This document shows positions 44,001 to 54,109 of a stretch of DNA of 64,000 nucleotides, piece after piece (the first letter of the stretch is position 1; each line of letters starts with the position of its first letter). A program made the translations under genes and the position numbers. This stretch comes from Nematostella vectensis (lineage: Eukaryota; Cnidaria; Anthozoa; Actiniaria; Edwardsiidae): NCBI RefSeq assembly GCF_932526225.1, contig NW_026019272.1:32589-96588 (forward strand), in the 5' to 3' direction. The notes below the pieces were generated by a model that had not been told where the DNA came from, searched no databases, and saw only the letters and a list, made by a program, of their open reading frames with translations.

Positions 44001-46474
44001 AGTAATGATGATTAATGATGATTAATGATGATTAATGATGATTTATGATGATTTATGATGATTAATGATGATTAATGATGAGTAATGATGATCAATGATG
44101 ATTAATGATGATCAATGATGATTAATGATGATTAATGATGATTAATGATGATTTATGATGATTGATTATGATTTATGATGATTTATGATGATTTATGATG
44201 ATTTATGATGATTTATGATGATTTATGATGATTAATGATGAGTAATGATGATTAATGATGATTAATGATGATTAATGATGATCAATGATGATTAATGATG
44301 ATTAATGATGATCAATGATGATCAATGATGATCAATGATGATCAATGATGATTAATGATGAGTAATGATGATCAATGATGAGTAATGATAAGTAATGATG
44401 ATTAATGATGATTAATGATGATTAATGATGAGTAATGATGATTAATGACGATTAATGATGAGTAATGACGATTAATGATGAGTAATGATGAGTAATGATA
44501 ATTAATGATGAGTAATGATGATTAATGATGAATAATGATGATTAATGATGAGTAATGATGATTAATGATGAGTAATGATGATTTATGATGATTTATGATG
44601 ATTTATTATGATTTATGATGATTAATGATGATTTACGATGATTTACGATGATTAATGATAATTTACGATGATTTATGATGATTTAGGATGATTTTTGATG
44701 ATTTATGATGATTAATGATGATTTATGATGATTAATGATGATTTATGATGATTTATGATAATTTATAATGATTAATGATGATTTATGATGATTAATGATG
44801 AGTAATGATGATTAATGATGAGTAATGATGAGTAATGATGATTAATGATGATTAATGATGAGTAATGACGAGTAATGACGAGTAATGATGATTTATGATG
44901 ATTTATGATGATTTATTATGATTTATGATGATTAATGATGATTTACGATGATTTACGATGATTAATGATGATTTACGATGATTTATGATGATTTATGATG
45001 ATTTTTGATGATTTATGATGATTAATGATGATTTATGATGATTAATGATGATTTATGATGATTAATGATGATTAATGATGATTAATGATGATGAATGATG
45101 ATTACTGATGAGTAATGATGATTAATGATGAGTAATGACGATTAATGATGATTAATGATGAGTGATGATGAGTAATGATGAGTAATGATGAGTAATGATG
45201 AGTAATGATGAGTAATGATGAGTAATGATGAGTAATGATGAGTAATGATGAGTAATGATGAGTAAAGACGATTAATGATGAGTAATGATGATTAATGATG
45301 ATTAATGATGAGTAATGATGATTAATGATGAGTAATGATGATTAATGATGATTAATGAAGATTAATGATGATTAATGATGAGTAATGATGAGTAATGATG
45401 AGTAATGATGATTAATGATGAGTAATGATGATTAATGATGAGTAATGATGATTAATGATGATTTATGATGATTAATGATGATTAATGATGATTAATGATG
45501 ATTAATGATGATTAATGATGAGTAATGATGAGTAATGATGAGTAATGATGAGTAATGATGAGTAATGATGAGTAATGATGAGTAATGATGAGTAATGATG
45601 AGTAATGATGAGTAATGATGAGTAATGATGAGTAATGATGAGTAAAGACGATTAATGATGAGTAATGATGATTAATGATGATCAATGATGAGTTATGATG
45701 ATTAATGATGAGTAATGATGATTAATGATGATTAATGACGATTAATGATGATTAATGATGAGTAATGATGAGTAATGATGATTAATGATGATTAATGATG
45801 AGTAATGATGATTAATGATGAGTAATGATGAGTAATGATGAGTAATGATGAGTAATGATGAGAATTGATGAGTAATGATGAGTAATGATGATTAATGACG
45901 ATTAATGATGAGTAATGACGATTAATGATGAGTAATGATGATTAATGATGATTAATGATGATTAATGATGATTAATGATGATTAATGATGAGTAATGATG
46001 AGTAATGATGAGTAATGATGAGTAATGATGAGTAATGATGAGTAATGATGAGTAATGATGAGTAATGATGAGTAATGATGAGTAATGATGAGTAAAGACG
46101 ATTAATGATGAGTAATGATGATTAATGATGATCAATGATGAGTTATGATGATTAATGATGAGTAATGATGATTAATGATGATTAATGACGATCAATGATG
46201 ATTAATGATGAGTAATGATGAGTAATGATGATTAATGATGATTAATGATGAGTAATGATGATTAATGATGAGTAATGATGAGTAATGATGAGTAATGATG
46301 AGTAATGATGAGAATTGATGAGTAATGATGAGTAATGATGATTAATGACGATTAATGATGAGTAATGACGATTAATGATGAGTAATGATTATTAATGATG
46401 ATTAATGATGATTAATGATGATTAATGATGAGTAATGATGATTAATGATGATTAATGATGAGTAATGATGATTA
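44001..46474 (+). repeat. 10-bp satellite array, block 4 (TTTATGATGA and GATCAATG variants)
   Basis: Tandem 10-mers with many ATTTATGATG, ATCAATGATG and ATTTACGATG units. Local duplications occur: the ATTTACGATG pair near 44630 recurs near 44945, and a segment with GTAAAGACG and GAGAATTGATG markers at 45643/45862 recurs 450 bp later at 46093/46312. No gene seen. Confidence 0.97.
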
Positions 46475-47370
46475 GTTATGGTAGATGATCTAGTGCGCGC
46501 CTGGGGTCCTAGGGTGAAATACGTTGATGACTTATCTATTCTAGAAATAATTCCTCGCAACGCTCCATCTGTCATGAGACATATGGTAAATAATGTCAAC
46601 AATTTCGCACAAAATAATAACATGCTGTTAAATCCTAGTAAGTGCAAGGAGATGCGGGTTGATTTTTTACAGTACAATAGTTCTCAGTGCCAACCAATAG
46701 CGGTCGGCGGTTCCGTTATTGAGTCAGTCACCAGTTTCAAGCTTCTCGGTGTGTATATCTCTTCGGACCTTAGTTGGTCATCGCACTGTGACTATGTGAT
46801 CAAAAAGTCAAACCGTCGTCTCTATGCACTCAGAAAACTAAAATCATGTGGTGTCTCAGAAAGGGATTTAGTGTCTGTGTACTGTTCTCTTATAAGGTCC
46901 ATCTTAGAGTATGCCTGCGTTGTCTTTTCCAACCTTCCGCAATACCTATGTGCTGCCTTAGAAAGAATTCAAAAAAGATCTCTAGGAATAATTTTCGGTA
47001 GTGGCCTTAGCTACGAGGACGCCCTCGAACGCGCATGCTTGTCTTCTTTAGAGGCGCGGCGTCACAATGTGTGCAGAAAATTCATAAGCAATATCAAACA
47101 GGGGAGCGTCTTATACCCCCTAGTGTCAAGCAGACTTATATCCTCCAACTCGCCATACTCCCTAAGATCTAAGCGCTCACATAGTGTGGTTCCGGGTCGC
47201 ACGGACCGTTTTTCCAAATTCGTCTCAGCGCAATATGCTGGGGATTTAATGTTATTATGAATTATGTATGGTGTAATGTATTTTGTAGTTAGCTGACCCT
47301 ACCGGTAATTCAGTTGTAAAAGAACTGCAAACGGTTGAAATAAACGAGCATTATTATTATTATTATTATT
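46475..47370 (+). mobile_element. 5'-truncated non-LTR retrotransposon (CR1/L2-like) inserted in the satellite
   Basis: Unique sequence starts abruptly after a satellite unit at 46474 and ends in a 3' tail of AATAAACGAGC followed by (ATT)n at 47350-47370, where the satellite resumes. The orientation, 5' truncation and microsatellite tail are typical of target-primed insertion. Because the tail (ATT) resembles the satellite (ATTAATG), the exact 3' edge and any target duplication cannot be fixed. Confidence 0.9.
46478..47260 (+). pseudogene. Reverse transcriptase C-terminal part of a non-LTR retrotransposon
   Basis: An open frame of 260 codons begins just before the catalytic motif: VKYVDDLSI carries the conserved (Y/F)xDD box of reverse transcriptase palm motif C at about residues 14-22. 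Downstream come the expected post-palm landmarks: MLLNPSKCKEM (about residue 50), FKLLGVYISSDLSW with the LG box (about 88-101), a Lys/Arg-rich RRLYALRKLK stretch (about 113), ILEYACVVF, and a C-terminal IQKRSLGIIFG segment typical of CR1/L2/Rex-like thumb regions. The endonuclease and the rest of the fingers and palm are missing through 5' truncation, so the copy cannot be active. The frame has no stops until TGA at 47258, which suggests a fairly recent insertion. The first ATG is fortuitous. The clade is inferred from motif pattern only. Confidence 0.9.
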
Positions 47371-50300
47371 AATGATGAGTAATGATGAGTAATGATGATT
47401 AATGATGATTAATGATGATTAATGATGATTAATGATGATTAATGATGATTAATGATGAGTAATGATGATTAATGATGAGTAATGATGAGTAATGATGAGT
47501 AATGATGAGTAATGATGAGTAATGATGATTAATGATGATCAATGATGATTAATTATGATCAATGATGATTAATGATGATCAATGATGATTAATGATGATC
47601 AATGATGATCAATGATGATCAATGATGATTAATGATGATCAATGATGATCAATGATGATCAATGATGATTAATGATGATCAATAATGATTAATAATGATC
47701 AATGATGATCAATGATGATCAATGATGATCAATGATGATCAATGATGAGTAATGATGATTAATGATGATTAATGATGATTTATGATGATCAATGATGATC
47801 AATGATGATCAATGATGATCAATGATGATTAATGATGAGTAATGATGATCAATGATGAGTAATGATGAGTAATGATGATTAATGATGATTAATGATGATT
47901 AATGATGATTAATGATGAGTAATGATGATTAATGATGAGTAATGATGATTAATGATGATTAATGATGATTAATGATGATTAATGATGAGTAATGATGATT
48001 AATGATGAGTAATGATGAGTAATGATGAGTAATGATGAGTAATGATGAGTAATGATGATTAATGATGATCAATGATGATTAATGATGATCAATGATGATT
48101 AATGATGATCAATGATGATTAATGATGATCAATGATGATTAATGATGATCAATGATGATTAATGATGATCAATGATGATCAATGATGATCAATGATGATT
48201 AATGATGATCCATGATGATTAATGATGATCAATGATGATCAATGATGATCAATGATGATCAATGATGATCAATGATGAGTAATGATGATTAATGATGATT
48301 AATGATGATTAATGATGATCAATGATGATCAATGATGATCAATGATGATCAATGATGATTAATGATGAGTAATGATGAGTAATGATGAGTAATGATGATT
48401 AATGATGAGTAATGATGATTAATGATGAGTAATGATGATTAATGATGAGTAATGATGATTAATGATGATTAATGATGATTAATGATGATCAATGATGATC
48501 AATGATGATTAATGATGATCAATGATGATCAATGATGATCAATGATGAGTAATGATGAGTAATGATGATTAATGATGATTAATGATGATTAATGATGATT
48601 AATGGTGATTTATGATGATTAATGATGATTAATGATGATTAATGATGAATAATGATTATTAATGATGAGTAATGATGATTAATGATGAGTAATGATGATT
48701 AATGATGATTAATGATGAGTAATGATGAGTAATGATGATTAATGATGAGTAATGATGATTAATGATGATTAATGATGAGTAATGATGATTAATGGTGAGT
48801 AATGATGATTAATGATGATTAATGATGAGTAATGATGATTAATGATGAGTAATGATGAGTAATGATGAGTAATGATGATTAATGATGAGTAATGATGATC
48901 AATGATGAGTAATGATGATTAATGATGAGTAAAGACGATTAATGATGAGTAATGATGATTAATGATGATTAATGATGAGTAATGATGATTAATGATGAGT
49001 AATGATGATTAATGATGATTAATGAAGATTAATGATGATTAATGATGAGTAATGATGAGTAATGATGAGTAATGATGATTAATGATGAGTAATGATGATT
49101 AATGATGAGTAATGATGAGTAATGATGAGTAATGATGAGTAATGATGAGTAATGATGAGTAATGATGAGTAATGATGATTAATGACGATTAATGATGAGT
49201 AATGACGATTAATGATGAGTAATGATGATTAATGATGATTAATGATGATTAATGATGATTAATGATGAGTAATGATGATTAATGATGATTAATGATGAGT
49301 AATGATGATTAATGATGAGTAATGATGAGTAATGATGATTAATGATGATTAATGATGATTAATGATGATTAATGATGATTAATTATGATTAATGATGAGT
49401 AATGATGATTAATGATGAGTAATGATGAGTAATGATGAGTAATGATGAGTAATGATGATCAATGATGATCAATGATGATTAATGATGATCAATGATGATT
49501 AATGATGATCAATGATGATTAATGATGATCAATGATGATTAATGATGATCAATGATGATTAATAAGATCAATGATGATCAATGATGATCAATGATGATTA
49601 ATGATGATCAATGATGATTAATGATGATCAATGATGATCAATGATGATCAATGATGATCAATGATGATCAATGATGATCAATGATGATCAATGATGATCA
49701 ATGATGAGTAATGATGATTAATGATGATTAATGATGATTAATGATGATCAATGATGATCAATGATGATCAATGATGATCAATGATGATTAATGATGAGTA
49801 ATGATGATCAATGATGAGTAATGATGAGTAATGATGATTAATGATGATTAATGATGATTAATGAAGGTTAATGATGAGTAATGATGATTAATGATGAGTA
49901 ATGATGATTAATGATGATTAATAATGAGTAATGATGATTAATGATGAGTAATGATGATTAATGACGATTAATGATGAGTAATGACGATTAATGATGAGTA
50001 ATGATGAGTAATGATAATTAATGATGAGTAATGATGATTAATGATGAGTAATGATGATTAATGATGAGTAATGATGATTAATGATGAGTAATGATGATTT
50101 ATGATGATTTATGATGATTTATTATGATTTATGATGATTAATGATGATTTACGATGATTTACGATGATTAATGATGATTTACGATGATTTATGATGATTT
50201 ATGATGATTTTTGATGATTTATGATGATTAATGATGATTTATGATGATTAATGATTATTTATGATGATTAATGATGATTAATGATGATTAATGATGATTA

Positions 50301-51290
50301 ATGATGATTAATGATGAGTAATGATGAGTAATGATGAGTAATGATGAGTAATGATGAGTAATGATGAGTAATGATGAGTAATGATGAGTAATGATGAGTA
50401 AAGACGATTAATGATGAGTAATGATGATTAATGATGATTAATGATGAGTAATGATGATTAATTATGAGTAATGATGATTAATGATGATTAATGACGATTA
50501 ATGGTGATTAATGATGAGTAATGATGAGTAATGATGATTAATGATGATTAATGATGAGTAATGATGATTAATGATGAGTAATGATGAGTAATGATGAGTA
50601 ATGATGAGTAATGATGAGAATTGATGAGTAATGATGAGTAATGATGATTAATGACGATTAATGATGAGTAATGACGATTAATGATGAGTAATGATGAGTA
50701 ATGATGATTAATGATGAGTAATGATGAGTAATGATGAGTAATGATGAGTAATGATGATTAATGATGAGTAATGATGATTAATGATGAGTAATGATGATTA
50801 ATGATGAGTAATGATGATTAATGATGAGTAATGATGATTAATGATGATTAATGATGATTAATGATGATTAATGATGATCAATGATGATCAATGATGATCA
50901 ATGATAATCAATGATGAGTAATGATGAGTAATGATGATTAATGATGATTAATGATGATTAATGATGATTAATGATGATTTATGATGATTAATGATGATTA
51001 ATGATGATTAATGATGATTAATGATGATTAATGATGAGTAATGATGATTAATTATGATTAATGATGATTAATGATGATTAATGATGAGTAATGATGATTA
51101 ATGATGATTAATGATGAGTAATGATGATTAATGATGAGTAATGATGAGTAATGATGATTAATGATGAGTAATGATGATTAATGATGAGTAATGATGATTA
51201 ATGATGAGTAATGATGATTAATGATGAGTAATGATGATTAATGGTGAGTAATGATGATTAATGATGATTAATGATGAGTAATGATGATTA
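47371..51290 (+). repeat. 10-bp satellite array, block 5 (GATCAATG-rich), ends at the telomeric-repeat junction
   Basis: Continuation of block 4 with many ATGATGATCA units at about 47530-48350 and 49450-49810, and a TTTATG/TTTACG patch at 50090-50260 matching those near 44580-45060. The array ends with a normal ATGATGATTA unit. No gene seen. Confidence 0.97.
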
Positions 51291-51306
51291 AGGGTTAGGG
51301 TTAGGG
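51291..51306 (+). repeat. Interstitial telomeric repeat at the satellite/unique junction
   Basis: AGGGTTAGGGTTAGGG (2 2/3 TTAGGG units) lies exactly between the last satellite unit and non-repetitive DNA starting TCCCACGTTC. Its orientation matches the long TTAGGG array at the right edge. Confidence 0.95.
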
Positions 51307-51394
51307 TCCCACGTTCTATCCAACAATCACTAGTTCCAAGAAGATCAGTGAGCCCTTTGAAGAAATATAATTGGAAACTGAAGTCATAACTTAC

Positions 51395-51904
51395 CAGGAG
51401 AAGAAAATTGTTGGTTGTGCCATCGTCAGCGGCGTCGAGAAGAATATCTCTGTATTTGTCCAGATATTCCCTTATGATGACGTTCAATCTGTGATCTTCC
51501 TGAAAGTGAAAAAAAAAAGAGAGTCAGCTAATATGATCACGTCACGGAGTCTACACAGAGTATTTAAGTAGAAAATATGTGAAAACAGTAGTAGCACACA
51601 TAAAATTCCATTTGTGATAAGAAGAAGATTAAATGGTTACTTTATTATAGTTTAAACAAATAATCGTGTTTTCCCATATGCTGTTGTCACGCAATCTACA
51701 AGCACATGTCAAAATAAAGGATAAATCACAAATGAAAGACTTACTGGCAAATTTGTGACATCAACCCCATGAGAGCCATATGTTTTGTAATCCTCGAATC
51801 TGAACATGAGGGTGCCATCTGAATTCAAGACTAATGAATTCAGTCCCTGGACGTGTTCTCTGTCACCGGACGGGGCAATTCGCAGTGTCCGGATCTCTTG
51901 TCCT
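51395..51904 (-). CDS. Tyrosine recombinase (Crypton-like), upstream part; cut off at the telomeric-repeat junction
   Basis: Two minus-strand exons: 51745-51904 (160 nt, acceptor CCTTCCAG, donor GTAAGT) and 51395-51499 (105 nt, acceptor CTTTCAG, donor GTAAGT). The join is phase 0. The first exon encodes SGDREHVQGLNSLVL followed by FRFEDYKTYG, a pattern fitting the catalytic Arg I helix and the beta-hairpin Lys of tyrosine recombinases. The second encodes a helical IIREYLDKYRDILL segment and ends NNFLLL. The next exon should continue in phase 0, but only 88 bp of intron remain before TTAGGG repeats and the satellite. The exon at 63187-63320 starts in phase 0 with TDKGKPFSG, which fits as the continuation. 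Two more upstream exons are possible (52954-53026; 52681-52707). The family is inferred from residue pattern. It could be an active transposon gene or a domesticated relative. Confidence 0.65.
51505..51738. other. Intron of the recombinase gene (minus strand)
   Basis: The sequence between the two recombinase exons has canonical GT-AG ends and nothing else recognisable. Confidence 0.6.
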
Positions 51905-52208
51905 CTGGAAGGAGGTATCAATACGAAAAGCGCGATCGACAGCAGATTCCTGCTCTCCCTAGCCTTGGCACTCTAGACAAATCAAAGCAAACTTTTTTTA
52001 GCAAAATTGTGAGTCGAGTTCCGCTACCGCCGACCCAAGACGGCATGCCTCGACCTTTCCAACAACAATTCTTAAAGAATTGTAAAATTTTTTTGAGACG
52101 AGACGAGTACACACATTTATGGTTTATAGTGCCAGTGCTCTAGAGTCTGCCAGCTTATATTATTATATGCTCCAAGTAACGCGGGAAACGGCCTTCTGCG
52201 TTTCTCTT

Positions 52209-52222
52209 ACGGATCAAATCCA
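52209..52222 (+). promoter_or_regulatory. YY1-like motif (CAAGATGGCGGTC)
   Basis: It matches the AAGATGGCGGC core of YY1 sites, which often lie just downstream of transcription starts in animals, with one difference at the end. Two CCAAT boxes follow within 80 bp. A promoter is possible, but the gene it would serve is not clear. Confidence 0.35.
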
Positions 52223-52305
52223 AGATGGCGGTCGAGTTAGTTAAAGTGTCAAATCCCACCAATAAGAGCGCGTGTACCAATCAGCCAATCACTTTTCATG
52301 ATAAG

Positions 52306-52333
52306 AATCTCCGTGGATTTATCCACGGAGATT
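52306..52333. repeat. Perfect 13-bp palindrome (cruciform candidate)
   Basis: AATCTCCGTGGAT and ATCCACGGAGATT are separated by only TT. The symmetry extends imperfectly to GCCAAT (about 52283) and ATTGGC (about 52345), so inverted CCAAT boxes flank it. Confidence 0.85.
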
Positions 52334-52953
52334 ATGCTAATTGGCCACGTGTGCTACAGAAGAGGTTATTATATTCCTAAGGTGCGGAAAATTTGATGAT
52401 ATCTCAGGCTGGACGTTCTCATAAAAAAGATTCCTTTTAAAAAAAGAGTTTAATGCGGGAGAATACAGTAAATGTATGGATATTTTATAATCAGCTCGAG
52501 AAAAGGTGACAGCCTAACCTTATTGGACAATAATCGCTGTTGTCATAACAGTTTCCAAAATAAGAAAATAAATGCCATACTTAGGATAGCTTCAAATCAA
52601 TCTTATTGTCGAGAACATATACCGAGAATTATCATTTCTACAATATTGAGCGATGTTATCACTTATAAATGATTCAGATTTCTCACCTTTCAAGTTGTCG
52701 GTAAGTAATCTACCTATAGAATGAACAACGTTTTTGGAAAACAGAAAGTTTAATTGAAGCATTTTATTCAGCGTGATCAGGTCGCAAAGGCGACATTTTG
52801 ATGTCTTCAAACAACTTCACAATGCCGTAATCTCGGTAGATAACAGGAATATAGAATATGCAGAACACAATTACTTATATTATTATCACCTATATCACTC
52901 TTCTCATATAATCAAGCGATTATGAAGCGACTTGAAGGAATCATTTCTTACCT

Positions 52954-53026
52954 CGAGTAGATCCTTCATACGGCCTGTGTTTTTGATGGAGATCAGCACT
53001 TTATCAAGAAAATTCTTGTATAAAAG
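52954..53026 (-). CDS. Possible upstream exon of the recombinase gene
   Basis: A minus-strand 73-nt stretch ends at a good donor (CTCGAG/GTAAGA) and could encode YKNFLDKVLISIKNTGRMKD in frame to the donor. The acceptor (TCTTCAAAG) is weak. The phase to the next recognised exon does not match directly, so at least one exon is missing between them. A short candidate at 52681-52707 also has a usable donor. Confidence 0.3.
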
Positions 53027-53559
53027 AACCTTTGAAGATATCGTATCACTAGCTTTAGATAGCTATTTTATAGATCTCCTAATTGGATTGAAATTCCGAA
53101 ATTTAGGACCTGAAATATTCCCTTTCGGTAATGGCAGCAAACAAACAACACTTTCCCGCCCAGCTAACATTTTCCAAAGGAAGCCCAAATATCTGGAAAG
53201 TTAATTCCTTTTTATTCTATTTCGGATCCTCCTAAAAGTCTTGAATTTCAAAATTTTCTGGGGAGAGCCCCAGACCCCCTAATAAAGATATGAATATGAT
53301 ACGCTTCTTGCCTGAACTTTCATGCCGTTTGAAGTTTTAATTTTTCGAATTTGCATTCATGTCCCCCCACTAACTTTTCAGATTGGTAGTATGAAAAGAT
53401 ATACAAACAAGATTTCTGGTGGCATAACGGGGCTTTAATAATGCTATTTAGCTTTTAACAATAATGACAAACATTTCACGAACTTTAGAAGCACACTAGC
53501 ATACACACATTGGCACCAGTCGGGCCAAGACGGGACGCTAGCACAGTCTATTACCTGTG
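53027..53559. other. Intergenic stretch, no gene seen
   Basis: AT-rich sequence including a GGGGAGAGCCCCAGACCCCC-type motif near 53260. The plus-strand frame at 52932-53204 overlaps the candidate minus exon and is probably a shadow. Confidence 0.4.
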
Positions 53560-53625
53560 CAGTTCGGCAACCATGGACAGCTGTTTCGTCCTTATTAGGA
53601 CTCGTCAGCATGGCATAGCCGGTGG
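53560..53625 (-). ncRNA. Type I hammerhead ribozyme motif
   Basis: On the minus strand the core reads CUGACGA (53602-53608), then a 4-bp stem II GUCC/GGAC with loop UAAUAA, then GAA, then the palindromic stem III ACAGCUGU, then C with predicted cleavage after GUC (between 53576 and 53575). Stem I forms from CCAUG before the core and CAUGG after the cleavage site, followed by an internal bulge and GGC/GCC. All conserved core positions (C3 U4 G5 A6 . G8 A9; G12 A13 A14; A15.1-U16.1; H17) are present. The very short palindromic stem III is the form seen in retroelement-associated hammerheads (Penelope-like elements, retrozymes), which often cleave as dimers. I see no second copy in the window. 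Confidence 0.85.
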
Positions 53626-53651
53626 AGTATACCCCCGGACCCCTATATATG

Positions 53652-53720
53652 AGTTTTCTATGAGTCAATAGAAAGTGAACGAGGCGCGTAGCCTCGCCCC
53701 TATTTGACTCATAGAAAACG
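53652..53720. repeat. 20-bp imperfect hairpin next to the ribozyme
   Basis: GTTTTCTATGAGTCAATAG at 53652-53670 is complementary to CTATTTGACTCATAGAAAAC at about 53699-53718 with one bulge. The loop contains GCGCGTAGCC. It lies just upstream of the ribozyme on the minus strand. Confidence 0.75.
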
Positions 53721-53739
53721 AAAACGAGTAGTCTAATTG

Positions 53740-53934
53740 TTTTAGTATAAATCCACTCACATACTACCTTCGAATAGCTGACGATGATTTTAATAACAAT
53801 TCATGTTGTTTTTGTGAAAAACGCCGTTTTTTTTTCGCTACTCGCTATCTATCGCTTCGCTCAATAGATAGTGAGTATGGGAGCCAATCAAATGGCAGGA
53901 TTTGTGATAGTATGCGAGTAGATTTATACTAAAA
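53740..53934. mobile_element. 195-bp inverted-repeat (MITE-like) element
   Basis: The ends TTTTAGTATAAATC and GATTTATACTAAAA are perfectly inverted, and the similarity continues inward (CCACTCACATACTA against TAGTATGCGAGTAG). An internal hairpin ACTCGCTATCTAT / ATAGATAGTGAGT surrounds a short loop. No target duplication is obvious. Confidence 0.75.
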
Positions 53935-54109
53935 TACTATATATACTCCTTGAATATGCTGATTATATATGAGCCTGGGAGAACGTGCCGTACGTAAAGA
54001 GAATCTCACGACATTAATTTAAATAAAATACGATCTTTGGCCCTCCGGGAAGGGCAGATTGTCTTAGCAACTGAAAGTATTGACCATACAAATGTGCGCT
54101 TTTTCATAG

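Larger units (their letters stand above)
52141..52681. other. Non-coding stretch with promoter-like motifs
   Basis: No gene seen. It contains CCAATCA twice (about 52277-52290), a YY1-like CAAGATGGCGGTC near 52211 and a strong palindrome at 52306-52333. Confidence 0.4.

Noticed and set aside
43787-44015. Open frames across the N gap
   Set aside because: They consist almost entirely of unknown bases.
1-51290. CRISPR-like interpretation of the regular repeat
   Set aside because: Units are contiguous 10-mers with no spacers, and the window is eukaryotic.
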